Below, piece after piece: positions 9,193 through 17,943 of a stretch of 64,000 nt of DNA. Under the pieces are notes generated by a model. The model was given only the letters and a program-made list of their open reading frames with translations. It ran no database searches and was not told the origin of the DNA. The translations under genes were made by a program, and so were the position numbers. Every line of letters starts with the position of its first letter. Positions within the stretch are counted from its first letter, which is position 1. Source of the stretch: Nonomuraea spiralis (GTDB lineage Bacteria > Actinomycetota > Actinomycetes > Streptosporangiales > Streptosporangiaceae); contig NZ_BMRC01000015.1 of NCBI RefSeq assembly GCF_014648435.1, forward strand, positions 62,001-126,000. The letters run 5' to 3'.

Positions 9193-11226
9193 ATGATGCC
9201 GACCCCGTCCTATCCAGGTGTATATCTGCAGGAGACACCCAGCGGAGTCCGGCCTCTCGAGGTCGCCGGCACCTCGACCGCGGCCTTCGTCGGGCTGGCC
9301 GAGATGGGCCCGGCCGAGGCCACCCGTGTCACCAGCTGGATGGAGTTCCAGCGTCGCTACGGCACTTTTCTCAGCGACGGATTTCTGGCGCACAGCGTGC
9401 TCCAGTACTTCAACAACGGTGGCCGCCAGTGTTACATCGTGCGAGTCGTCCCCGGCGACGCCGTCGCAGCCGACGTCACCCTGCGCAACAGGGCTGCTCC
9501 GAGCTCCGGCTCGCGCCTCACAGCCCAGACCGCGTCCGCCGACCAGCAGGACGAGTCCGCCGCCCACAAGGGCACGTCTTCGATCCAGCAGGACGCCGGC
9601 ACGTCGGGTGTGCGGTTCTGGGCCAAGAGCAAGGGCGTCTGGGGCAACTCGCTGCTCCTGCAGATCGAGGACGGCAATCTGGACCCGGGCAACGAGTTCA
9701 AGGTGACCGTCCGCCGCCAGGCCGACCCCGCCCTGATTCTCGAGGACGCCAACGACCAGGCGCCGTTGGAGACGTTCGACAACCTCAGCGTCGACCCCGA
9801 CGCCCCCAACTACGTGACCACTGTGCTGAACAGGGACTCGGCACTCATCGGCGCCGAGGTGACAGCTGGCGAGGCGGACGTGCAGCGGGGAAGGCACCGC
9901 GGTGGCGGCAAGCCGAACCTCCCGCTGAAGACCGACCGCAACTTCGAGATCGACATCGACAACGACGGTTTCCAGCTGGTGCAGCTCCCCGACGACGTCG
10001 CCGAGCTCACCGACGCGGCCGCCGTGGCCGAGAAGCTCCAGCAGGCCGTGGGTTTCCTGTACCGCACCAGGCGAAGGAACAGCACGCCGGTCGAAGCCTT
10101 CACCGATTTCGAGTGCAAGGTCGGTGAGGACGGGGAGCTCGTCCTCATCTCAGGCACGACCTCGGCCACTTCGTCGGTACGTGTTCAGCCCGCCAAGGAA
10201 GCGTCGGCCACCACCAACCTCAAACTCGGCCCAGGCAACAAAGGCAGGTCCGAGAACGGCATTGCGATACGCAGGCCGGTCACAGCGGCTGTGGTACAGG
10301 TGGGCGACGCGGCAGAGGACGACACGGTTCTGGCGGCAACACCGGGCTTTGACGGTACGAAGCCCGCCGAGCAGAGTTTCATCACCGCGTTCGGCCAGCT
10401 CGACTCCGTCACGGATTTCAGCCTGCTCGCCGTGCCGGGCGAGGCCAGTACCACGATGGTCAGCGCGGGAATGGGCTACTGCGCCAACCGGCCGCTGCAG
10501 GACGTCTTCTTCCTCGGCGAGACCGACCAGGCGACTCTCGACGCGGAGAAGGCCGCTGACTTCCGCAACAGCCTGACCGGCGTCAATTCCTACGGAGCGC
10601 TGTACTTCCCGTGGGTCAAGGCGCTGGACCCGGCCGGAAGGTCACGCGAGCCGATCCTGCTGCCGCCCACCGGTTACGTCGCGGGACTCTACGCCCGCGT
10701 CGACGCCGCGCGCGGGGTGTGGCGGGCTCCCGCCGGGACCGATGCCGGGCTCAACGGGGTCGTCGGCCTCGGCGTCGAGCTCAACGACGTCCAGCACGGC
10801 ACCCTGAACCCCATCGGAGTGAACGTCATCCGCCGATTCCCGGGCACCGGCGTGGTCGCCTTCGGCGCGCGTACGGTCACCTCGGACTCCTCCTGGCGCT
10901 ACGTGCCGGTGCGGCGCACCGCGATCATGCTGCGGGTCAGCATCTACAACGGCATCCAATGGGCGGTGTTCGAGCCCAACGACGAGCCGTTGTGGTCACA
11001 ACTCCGGCTCAGCATCGGCTCCTTCATGACCACTCTCTTCCGGCAGGGCGCCTTTCAGGGCGCCACCCTCTCCGAGGGCTTCTTCGTCAAGTGTGACGGG
11101 GAGACGACCACGCAGGCCGACATCGACGCCGGCGTGGTCAACGTGCTGGTCGGTTTCGCGCCGCTGAAGCCGGCGGAATTCGTCATCGTGAAGATCAGCC
11201 AGAAGGCGGGAATGGCGTCGGTATAG
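9193..11226 (+). CDS. eCIS contractile tail sheath protein
   Basis: A 677-aa member of the phage tail sheath family (gp18/Afp2-like). It begins PTPSYPGVYLQETPSGVRPL with the family's TAAFVGLAEMGP and LQYFNNGGRQCYIVRV. Its C-terminus has VNVIRRFPGTGVVAFGARTV, YVPVRRTAIMLRVSIY and the terminal GFAPLKPAEFVIVKISQKAG strand, which interlocks neighbouring subunits. Start ATG 9193 is set by AGGAGG 3 nt upstream; the longer frame (from 9052) has no sheath homology. It is the first gene of the operon. There is a single sheath gene, unlike Afp/PVC clusters that carry several, so the contractile wall should be homopolymeric. Confidence 0.95.
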   Translation: MMPTPSYPGVYLQETPSGVRPLEVAGTSTAAFVGLAEMGPAEATRVTSWMEFQRRYGTFLSDGFLAHSVLQYFNNGGRQCYIVRVVPGDAVAADVTLRNRAAPSSGSRLTAQTASADQQDESAAHKGTSSIQQDAGTSGVRFWAKSKGVWGNSLLLQIEDGNLDPGNEFKVTVRRQADPALILEDANDQAPLETFDNLSVDPDAPNYVTTVLNRDSALIGAEVTAGEADVQRGRHRGGGKPNLPLKTDRNFEIDIDNDGFQLVQLPDDVAELTDAAAVAEKLQQAVGFLYRTRRRNSTPVEAFTDFECKVGEDGELVLISGTTSATSSVRVQPAKEASATTNLKLGPGNKGRSENGIAIRRPVTAAVVQVGDAAEDDTVLAATPGFDGTKPAEQSFITAFGQLDSVTDFSLLAVPGEASTTMVSAGMGYCANRPLQDVFFLGETDQATLDAEKAADFRNSLTGVNSYGALYFPWVKALDPAGRSREPILLPPTGYVAGLYARVDAARGVWRAPAGTDAGLNGVVGLGVELNDVQHGTLNPIGVNVIRRFPGTGVVAFGARTVTSDSSWRYVPVRRTAIMLRVSIYNGIQWAVFEPNDEPLWSQLRLSIGSFMTTLFRQGAFQGATLSEGFFVKCDGETTTQADIDAGVVNVLVGFAPLKPAEFVIVKISQKAGMASV

Positions 11227-11253
11227 GACCCGGCACCGGTAGAAGGTGGGCAC

Positions 11254-11754
11254 ATGGCTAGGTTTACCGTCAACTCCACGCGGTTCGATCCTTACCTCGG
11301 TTACAAATTCAAAATCAAATGGGACGGCCAGTACGTGGCCGCGCTCAACAAATGCAGCGCGCTGAAACGTACGACAGAGGTCACCACTTGGCACGAGGCG
11401 GGCGACGCCAGCGGGCCGCGGCAGATCCCGGGCAAGTCCAAGTACGACGCGATCACCCTGGAATCCGGGGTCACGCACGACACGGCCTTCGAGGACTGGG
11501 CGAACAAGGTCAACAATTTCCAGGGTGATCCGGCGATGTCGCTGGCGACCTTCCGCAAGGACATCACCATCGAGATCTACAACCATCAGGGGGCGAAGGT
11601 CCTCGCCTACAACGTGTTCCGCTGCTGGGTCTCGGAGTACCAGGCGCTGCCGCAGCTGGACGCGAGCACAAGCGCCGTGATGATCTCCACCATCAAGCTG
11701 GAGAACGAAGGCTGGGTGCGGGACACCGCCGTGGCCGAGCCCAAGGAGACCTGA
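11254..11754 (+). CDS. eCIS inner tube protein (gp19/Afp1-like)
   Basis: A 166-aa protein of the T4-like tail tube family (PF06841). It contains YKFKIKWDGQYVAALNKCSA, EVTTWHEAGD, KYDAITLESGVTHD and a final SAVMISTIKLENEGW strand. These proteins stack as hexamers within the sheath and carry cargo in their lumen. It follows the sheath by 27 nt with AAGGTGGG as RBS. Only one tube gene is visible, so tube and initiator roles must be shared with the Afp7-like gene at 17253. Confidence 0.93.
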   Translation: MARFTVNSTRFDPYLGYKFKIKWDGQYVAALNKCSALKRTTEVTTWHEAGDASGPRQIPGKSKYDAITLESGVTHDTAFEDWANKVNNFQGDPAMSLATFRKDITIEIYNHQGAKVLAYNVFRCWVSEYQALPQLDASTSAVMISTIKLENEGWVRDTAVAEPKET

Positions 11755-11755
11755 C

Positions 11756-12604
11756 GTGGACCTCCTTCCGGGAGGTTACTGGGACGCCGGCGGACGCCTG
11801 CACCGCGACTTCGAGCTGACGGCGCTGACCGGGCACGAGGAGGAACTGCTCTCCAGGCCGGGGCAGAGCGCCAGGCTGGTGACCGAGGTGCTCAGCCGTT
11901 GCGTGCGGCGGCTGGGCGGCCTCGGCCCGGTGACACCGGCGATCGCCCGGGAACTGCTGGTGGCCGACCGGCACTACCTGCTGCTCCAGCTGCGCCGGGG
12001 CACCTTCGGCGACCTGGTCAGAGCGGACCTCGTCTGCCCGTGGCCCGACTGCGGCCGGCGGGTGTCCCTCACGTTCTCCCTGGACCAGGTGCCGGTGGAG
12101 GAGGCTCGGGAGCAGGCCGCGACGTACACCCTGTGGCTCGGCGGAACGGAGGTGACGTTCCGGCTGCCGAACGGCGGGGACCAGGAGGAGCTGGCGGAGC
12201 TGCTGGCGCACGACGAGGCCGAGGCGACGACCCGGCTTCTCGCCCGCTGCCTGCTGCGGCTGGGCACCGACGGACCGCCGGACCGGGCGCGGGTGTCGGC
12301 GCTCCCCGCGGCGGACCGGGCCGCGATCGAGGCACGGATGGCGGAACTGGCGCCCCGGGTGGAGCAGACCATGCAGGCCGAGTGCGCGGAGTGCCGGCGG
12401 ACCTTCCTCGCGCCGTTCGACGTCCAGCGCTTCTTCCTCGGCGACCTGCGTATCGAGGGGGAGCAGCTCTATCACGAGGTGCACTACCTCGCCTACCACT
12501 ACCACTGGAGCGAGCGGGAGATCATGGAGATGACGCGTGAGCGAAGGCGCACCTACATCGACGTGCTCTCCGAGACGATCGAGGTGCTGAACGGTGGCGC
12601 CTGA
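11756..12604 (+). CDS. T4-type baseplate hub assembly chaperone with zinc-ribbon cysteines
   Basis: A 282-aa protein starting with GTG one base after the tube stop. The N-terminus (LTALTGHEEELLSR, ARELLVADRHYLLLQLRRGTFGD) and C-terminus (HEVHYLAYHYHWSEREIMEM, RRRTYIDVL) match the T4 baseplate family found in many CIS loci. Two Cys pairs, CPWPDC and CAEC, fit a zinc-ribbon. In T4 such proteins help assemble the baseplate hub and are not in the mature particle. Its last 11 bases overlap the next gene. Confidence 0.8.
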   Translation: MDLLPGGYWDAGGRLHRDFELTALTGHEEELLSRPGQSARLVTEVLSRCVRRLGGLGPVTPAIARELLVADRHYLLLQLRRGTFGDLVRADLVCPWPDCGRRVSLTFSLDQVPVEEAREQAATYTLWLGGTEVTFRLPNGGDQEELAELLAHDEAEATTRLLARCLLRLGTDGPPDRARVSALPAADRAAIEARMAELAPRVEQTMQAECAECRRTFLAPFDVQRFFLGDLRIEGEQLYHEVHYLAYHYHWSEREIMEMTRERRRTYIDVLSETIEVLNGGA

Positions 12605-14405
12605 GAGATACCTGCGGGACACGCTGACCGGTGGGGCACGGCGTTTCCCGCATCGTGCCACCGTCCGGCTGCTGCTCGGTCAGCCCGAGCACGCCGGGGT
12701 GCGGGTCACCTTCGCGCGCGCCACTCCCGGCCTCACCTTCACCTATCTACGGCCGCTGCCGGGGCGCCGTCCGGCCGCCGCTCCTCAGCGACCCCCCTTC
12801 TCCGTGTCCGCGGGACGTTCCCCACTGTCCTGGCAAGCCGCCCTTCCCCGCCCTGTGCCCTCTGGCATGGGAACGATCGAGCCTCCCTCCGCCGGGCTCG
12901 CGATCACCGGTGAAGCGCCGCTGCCGAGACCCGCCGATGAGCATGCCGGCAGACCTGTGGAACGCCCCGTCCCCGTCCCGGCGATCTCCGCCGGACCACA
13001 CCCGGCCGCGCCTGCTCCGGAACCCCAGCCGGCCGGCACCCCCACCATGCGGGAAGGCCGGACAAGCGGATCGTACGAGCATGTTTCGACGCCCGCTCTC
13101 ACGGACGCCTCGGCTTCCGAATCCCGGGACGAACCGGTTCTCAGCATCACGCCGGCTGGGCCGGTGAGTCATGTCGTGCCGGACGCTTCTGGGACTTGTG
13201 CGGGGTCTCCATCGGCGCTGATGGCGGGCACCGCCGGGGATCACCCGGGATCGTCCGTCCGTTCGCCGGGTCAGCAGCCGGCACACCTGCCCTCCGGCAC
13301 CACCGGGTCGGTGCCGGAGGTCGCCTCACCGCACGCGGCTACCCTCAGGTCCGTCCCTGTGCATGACGGGCGGACGGGACAGGCCGGGCCGGTCGGGGGG
13401 TCCGATGTCGCCGACGAGGGGATGCCATCGGCGCTGGTCGGCGGTGCGGCTGCGGACCGTCCGGGATCGACCGCCGGTCCGTCGGGTCAGCAGCGGGTGG
13501 GAGGCCCTGGCGGGACAGTGCCGGAGGATGCCTCACCGCCCGTGGCCGTTGTCCTGACGTACGAAGGCGGGAGGCAAGCGGACCGATCGGGCGAGTCGGT
13601 GTCACCGGCCGGGCCGGTCGGGGTGTCCGCCGTCGCGGCCGGGCGGGTTTCCCCTCACAGGCCGGGCGGGCTCGCGAGCGATGCCGTGCCGGACCGTTCC
13701 GGCCCCGGTGCGGGGGTGCCGTCGGCGCCGGCCGCTGGGGATCATTCGAGCTCTCGTTCGCCGGGTTCGCAGGCGGCCGGTTCTGCTGGGGTGGTGCCGG
13801 AGGTTGTTCCTGGCGGGCCTGTCCTGACGTACGAAGGCGGGAGGCAAGCGGACCGATCGGGCGAGTCGGCGTCAGCGGCCGGGCCGGTCGGGGTGTCCGA
13901 CGTCGAGGCCGGGTGGGTTTCCCATGACAGGCCGGGCGGGCTCGCGAGCGACGCTGTGCCGGACCGTTCCGGAGCCGGTGCGGGGGTGTCGCCGGTGTCG
14001 GCCGACTCTGCCGCAGCAGGGCGGACCGTCCTGGTGGTCCCCGGCCGGCGCCGGCCGACACGTGCGGATGAGACCGCCGGCCCGACGCCGGCCCTCAGGG
14101 AGCGGGTCGCGATCACCGGCAGGGTCCCATGGGAAGGCGTAAGGGCGTCCGTGGCAGCGGCAACGCAGGCGCCGCCCGCCCCGCCCAACAGGTCTGAACC
14201 TGCCGCCGTGAGGATGCCCGCCGCCACCGTGTCCGTTCCGACCCACAACCCGTCTCCCGACCCGCAGCAGCGCGCCGACGCCAGGCCGGCCGGCCCACCT
14301 CGTACGCTCCCCGGACGGGGAGCCGGGTCGGCGTCCGCAAGGGGCACGATCGCGTTCTGGGAGCGGAGGTACGTGGGCCGGCTTCACGTGGGGATCCTTC
14401 GATGA
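12594..14405 (+). CDS. 603-aa disordered repeat protein of the eCIS operon, function unknown
   Basis: Starts at a GTG overlapping the previous stop. Residues 1-55 look folded (RYLRDTLTGGARRFPHR, VRLLLGQPEHAGVRVTFARA). From about residue 60 to 580 the protein is rich in Pro, Gly, Ser, Ala and Val, predicted disordered, with repeated blocks including LTYEGGRQADRSGES. It ends with a short ordered tail (IAFWERRYVGRLHVGILR). No enzyme motif, transmembrane segment or coiled coil is evident. The position between the baseplate chaperone and DUF4255 genes, with stop/start overlaps on both sides, makes it an integral particle or assembly component. A flexible linker or an atypical tape measure are possibilities; neither is shown by the sequence. 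Confidence 0.7.
   Translation: MAPERYLRDTLTGGARRFPHRATVRLLLGQPEHAGVRVTFARATPGLTFTYLRPLPGRRPAAAPQRPPFSVSAGRSPLSWQAALPRPVPSGMGTIEPPSAGLAITGEAPLPRPADEHAGRPVERPVPVPAISAGPHPAAPAPEPQPAGTPTMREGRTSGSYEHVSTPALTDASASESRDEPVLSITPAGPVSHVVPDASGTCAGSPSALMAGTAGDHPGSSVRSPGQQPAHLPSGTTGSVPEVASPHAATLRSVPVHDGRTGQAGPVGGSDVADEGMPSALVGGAAADRPGSTAGPSGQQRVGGPGGTVPEDASPPVAVVLTYEGGRQADRSGESVSPAGPVGVSAVAAGRVSPHRPGGLASDAVPDRSGPGAGVPSAPAAGDHSSSRSPGSQAAGSAGVVPEVVPGGPVLTYEGGRQADRSGESASAAGPVGVSDVEAGWVSHDRPGGLASDAVPDRSGAGAGVSPVSADSAAAGRTVLVVPGRRRPTRADETAGPTPALRERVAITGRVPWEGVRASVAAATQAPPAPPNRSEPAAVRMPAATVSVPTHNPSPDPQQRADARPAGPPRTLPGRGAGSASARGTIAFWERRYVGRLHVGILR
13551..13992 (+). repeat. Direct repeat, 270-bp period, inside the disordered gene
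   Basis: About 170 bp beginning GTCCTGACGTACGAAGGCGG at 13551 recur nearly unchanged at 13821, in the same frame (90-codon period). They encode LTYEGGRQADRSGES and the following AGPVGVS...RPGGLASDAVPDRSG. Weaker copies of the PVGxSDV and SGQQ motifs lie upstream (about 13150-13500). The near-identity at DNA level points to a recent duplication or ongoing homogenisation. Confidence 0.85.
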
Positions 14406-15220
14406 GCGACTCCACGGCCATCGGCATGGTCAGCGCCTCCCTCCGCAAGCTGCTGCTGGAGGAGTTCCGTCTCTGTCCGGCCCCCAAGGTCACCATCCTC
14501 GCCCCCGACGAGCAGGGCCCCGACCGGCGCCTGAACCTGTTCCTGTACAAGCTCGTCGAGAACCCGTTCCTCAAGAACCAGGACTGGACCGCGCAGGGAG
14601 ACGGCATCGTACCGCCGCCGCTCTCGCTGACCCTGTTCTACGTGTTGACCTCCTACGCCCCCAACGACGATCAGATGGGCAACGTCACCGCGCAGCAGCT
14701 GCTCGGCGAAGCCATGCGCATCTTCTCCGAGCACGCGACGATTCCCACCCGCTATCTGGAATCCGGACTGCATGCCGCGCGGGAGCGCCTGAACATCGTC
14801 AGCGACGAATCCGGCTGGGAGGAGCTGACCAACCTGTGGAGTGCCTTCTCGCAGCCGTTCCGCCTGTCGGTGCCGTACCGGGTCTCCACCGTGCAGATCG
14901 ATCGTTCGCCGGATGGCTCGCATCCCGTGCCGAAGCGGGTCCGCCGGGTCGGGGTCCCTGAGCCCAGGGTCTCGTTCAAGCCGCCTGTGATCACGGAGAT
15001 GACCGGCGCCGGCACGGAGCTGGCCTTCACGGGCACGCACCTGGGCGGGTGGCAGGTCAGCATCTGGTTCGGGGGGATCCCCCTGGCGGCGGGAGGGCCG
15101 TTGACCGGCGACACCTTCACGTGCCCGCTGCCGCCGGGTCTCGCTGCCGGCCTGTACGAGGTCCGTGTCGAGATCTCGGGCATGTTCCGCCGCACGTTCC
15201 TGTACGAGGCGGCACCATGA
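14402..15220 (+). CDS. DUF4255/Pvc16-family protein (eCIS cap or terminator)
   Basis: A 272-aa protein. Residues 1-190 match DUF4255 (RKLLLEEFRLCPAPKVTILA, RLNLFLYKLVENPFLKNQDW, LSLTLFYVLTSYA, VPYRVSTVQIDR). This family is near-universal in eCIS loci as Afp16/Pvc16, which caps the tail and fixes its length. The last 80 residues (PPVITEMTGAGTELAFTGTH... to RRTFLYEAAP) form an IPT/TIG-like immunoglobulin domain. ATGA overlaps with both neighbours indicate translational coupling. Confidence 0.88.
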   Translation: MSDSTAIGMVSASLRKLLLEEFRLCPAPKVTILAPDEQGPDRRLNLFLYKLVENPFLKNQDWTAQGDGIVPPPLSLTLFYVLTSYAPNDDQMGNVTAQQLLGEAMRIFSEHATIPTRYLESGLHAARERLNIVSDESGWEELTNLWSAFSQPFRLSVPYRVSTVQIDRSPDGSHPVPKRVRRVGVPEPRVSFKPPVITEMTGAGTELAFTGTHLGGWQVSIWFGGIPLAAGGPLTGDTFTCPLPPGLAAGLYEVRVEISGMFRRTFLYEAAP

Positions 15221-17256
15221 CACGCCCGTACGCCGACAACTTCGAGCACTTGGCCGACGAGCTCGATCACCTGGACCGGCTCATCCGCGCCCGGCTGGAG
15301 GCCGGGCGCCCGGAGCCGGACGCCGCCGCCCGCAGCGAGATCGACGGACTGCTGAGCCGGCCGGACGCGGAGGCGTCGGCCGGCGACGGGCCGCTGGACG
15401 GGCACATCGTGGCCAGGGTGGAACGCAGCCTCGCCGAGGGAGTGTGGCTGGCGCTGCCCACCCTGAGCAGCCTGTTCGGGTTGTCGGCCTTGGAGACGCG
15501 GATCGTGGTGATCTGCCTGGCGCCCGAGCTGCGCCGCAAGTACGACCGCCTGTACGCCCATCTGCAGGACGACATCACCCGCCGACGGCCGAGCGTGGAC
15601 CTGATCCTGCATCTGCTGTGCCCGTCCGAACATCGCAGGTGGGCCGTCCGAAGCTGCTTCTCCGAGAACGCGCCGCTGCTGCGCACCGGCATCCTGCAAG
15701 CGGTGGCCGACCCCGCCAGCCCGTCGGGATCCTCGGGGCTGGCCCAGTTCCTGAAGGTGGACCCGAGGATCTGCCACTTCCTCATGGGCCTGAACGAGCT
15801 CGACGCCTCCTTGGTGGGCAAGCTGCGGCAGCACGACGGACAGGACGTCGGCCATGAGCTCGCGGACGGCGTCCTGCGCCTGATCAAGCACCACTGGTCG
15901 GGCGAGGGCCGTCCCATCGTCTTCCACCTGCATGGGCCGGCGGGCTCGGGCAAGCTCGACCTGGCCGCCGAGGTGTGCCGGCATCTGGAGATCCCGCTGC
16001 TCAGCGCGGACGCCGGTGCGCTGGACACCGGCGGGCTGCTGCGGACCTGCCTGCGGGAAGGGGTTCTGCATCAGGCGGCGATCCACCTTCCGGCCGCCGA
16101 TACGCTGCCGCCCGCTCTCCTGGCCGAGCTCAGGGAGGCCGTGGCCGACTTCGGCCGGCTGACCTTCCTCACCGGCGAACATGCGTGGGACGGCGGTGAC
16201 TTCCCCGGTGCGCTGTTCCACTCGCTCGCCATGCCGGCGCCCGACCCGCGGCGAGCCGTGCTCGCCTGGCGGGAACACCTGGGCGCGCACACCGGGGAGG
16301 CGCGGGAGTGGGCGGAGCAACTGGTCTCCAGATTCCGGCTGCCGCCGCGACGCATCGGGGCCGCGCTCGCCCTGGCCGACAACCAGCGGCTCATGGAGCC
16401 GGACGACCGGCCGCTCGCCCTCGCCGACGTGGCCGCCGCCTGCCGGGGTCACCTGGGGGGCAGGCTCGACGGTCTGGCCGTACGGATCGACCCCGCGCGT
16501 GGCTGGCGGGACCTGGTGCTGCCGGAGGATCGGGCGAATCAGCTGCGTGCCATCGGCGACCAGGTCAGACACGACTTCCGGGTGCATCGCGAGTGGGGGT
16601 TCCGCCGGGGCGGAGGGCTGACCGTGCTGTTCAGCGGACCACCCGGCACCGGCAAGACGATGGCCGCCGAGGTCCTCGCGCACGATCTCGACCTGGACCT
16701 GTACAAGGTGGACCTGTCAGGCGTGGTCAGCAAGTACGTCGGCGAGACCGAGAAGAACCTGGCACGCGTGTTCCACGAAGCCTGGGCGGCCCACGCGATC
16801 CTCTTCTTCGACGAGGCGGACGCCCTGTTCGGCAAGCGTACGCAGGTGTCGGACGCCCATGACAGGTACGCCAACATCGAGACCGGCTACCTGCTGCAGA
16901 AGCTGGACGACCACGAGGGAATGGTCATCCTGGCCACCAACCTGCGGCAGAATCTCGACGAGGCGTTCACCCGGCGCCTGCGGTTCATCGTGGAGTTCCC
17001 GTTTCCCGAGGTCGACTCCAGGTCGCGGATCTGGCGCACGTCGTTCCCGCCGCATGCCCCCGTGGCGCCGGACGTCGATTTCGACGAGCTGGCCCGGCGG
17101 TTCCCGCTGAGCGGCGGGAACATCGCCAACGTGGTGCTCAACGCCGCTTTCCTGGCCGCCGCCGACGGCGGCGGCATCGAACGGCGGCACATCCTCCTGG
17201 GCGCCCGCACGGAGTTCGAGAAGATCGGAAAACTCTGGCCGGGGGACGAGCGATGA
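15217..17256 (+). CDS. eCIS AAA+ ATPase (Afp15-like) with degenerate first P-loop
   Basis: A 679-aa protein. An N-terminal winged-helix-like region (to about 200) precedes a first ATPase-like module with GPAGSGKL at 240-247, where the Ser/Thr after the P-loop Lys is missing. A canonical AAA module follows: Walker A GPPGTGKT at 474-481, Walker B ILFFDEAD at about 528-535, an arginine-finger region FTRRLRFIVEFPFPE and sensor-2-like GGNIANVVLNAA. Such ATPases are conserved in eCIS clusters and act in assembly, not contraction. Start ATG 15217 overlaps the DUF4255 stop; the longer frame from 15049 is shadow. Confidence 0.9.
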   Translation: MTRPYADNFEHLADELDHLDRLIRARLEAGRPEPDAAARSEIDGLLSRPDAEASAGDGPLDGHIVARVERSLAEGVWLALPTLSSLFGLSALETRIVVICLAPELRRKYDRLYAHLQDDITRRRPSVDLILHLLCPSEHRRWAVRSCFSENAPLLRTGILQAVADPASPSGSSGLAQFLKVDPRICHFLMGLNELDASLVGKLRQHDGQDVGHELADGVLRLIKHHWSGEGRPIVFHLHGPAGSGKLDLAAEVCRHLEIPLLSADAGALDTGGLLRTCLREGVLHQAAIHLPAADTLPPALLAELREAVADFGRLTFLTGEHAWDGGDFPGALFHSLAMPAPDPRRAVLAWREHLGAHTGEAREWAEQLVSRFRLPPRRIGAALALADNQRLMEPDDRPLALADVAAACRGHLGGRLDGLAVRIDPARGWRDLVLPEDRANQLRAIGDQVRHDFRVHREWGFRRGGGLTVLFSGPPGTGKTMAAEVLAHDLDLDLYKVDLSGVVSKYVGETEKNLARVFHEAWAAHAILFFDEADALFGKRTQVSDAHDRYANIETGYLLQKLDDHEGMVILATNLRQNLDEAFTRRLRFIVEFPFPEVDSRSRIWRTSFPPHAPVAPDVDFDELARRFPLSGGNIANVVLNAAFLAAADGGGIERRHILLGARTEFEKIGKLWPGDER

Positions 17257-17939
17257 GTGACGGATTTCCTGGCAAGCCGAAGATCCTGCGCGGCGCCCTC
17301 GTGGAGTTCGGGCTGAGCCTCCCGCCGCTTTTCGTGGCGTTCCAGTTCAACCCGGAGCAGCTCACCCGCAACAGGTCGCTCGGCTACACCCTCCCGAAGG
17401 GGACGACCGCGGACACCCAGCGGGAGTTCCACCGGCAGAACTCCGACCTCCTGGCCCTGCAGAAGGAGCAGGTGGTCACGGTGGAGGAGCAGACGATCGG
17501 CTTCGACCTGCGGCTGGACGCCACGGACAGGCTCGACGAGCGCGACGCCATCACAGAGCAGTTCGGTATCGCGCCGCAGCTCGCGACGTTGGAGCTGATG
17601 GTGCAGCCGAAGGAGGAGAGCCTGCTCGCGGGCGCCGCCGAGTTGCTGCTCGGTAAGGCGGCGCAGGGGTTCAGCTTCACCCGGTCGGCCAATCCGCCGC
17701 TGCTCCTGTTCATCTTCGGTCGCAAACGGATCCTGCCGGTGAACATCAACTACATGAACATCACCGAGACCGAGTTCAGCACCGACCTCAACCCGATCAG
17801 AGCCACGGTGGCCATCAGCATGACCGTGATCGAGGGCAAGAACGTGCCCTACACGTACACGAAGGCCATGACGGAGGCGATGTCCGTGCTCAACCTGGCC
17901 AACCTCACCGACCTCCAGCACGTCGTCATCCCGGGGTGA
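17253..17939 (+). CDS. CIS tube-initiator protein (Afp7-like, without LysM)
   Basis: A 228-aa protein with the family signature VAFQFNPEQLTRNRSLGY near the N-terminus and a tube-like beta fold (LATLELMVQPKE, PLLLFIFGRKRILPVNINYM, ATVAISMTVIEGKNVPY). In Afp7 and its relatives this domain forms the first ring between spike and tube and is usually fused to a LysM domain. Here the LysM part is a separate gene 4 nt downstream. It overlaps the ATPase stop (ATGA). Confidence 0.88.
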   Translation: MSDGFPGKPKILRGALVEFGLSLPPLFVAFQFNPEQLTRNRSLGYTLPKGTTADTQREFHRQNSDLLALQKEQVVTVEEQTIGFDLRLDATDRLDERDAITEQFGIAPQLATLELMVQPKEESLLAGAAELLLGKAAQGFSFTRSANPPLLLFIFGRKRILPVNINYMNITETEFSTDLNPIRATVAISMTVIEGKNVPYTYTKAMTEAMSVLNLANLTDLQHVVIPG

Positions 17940-17943
17940 GCCG

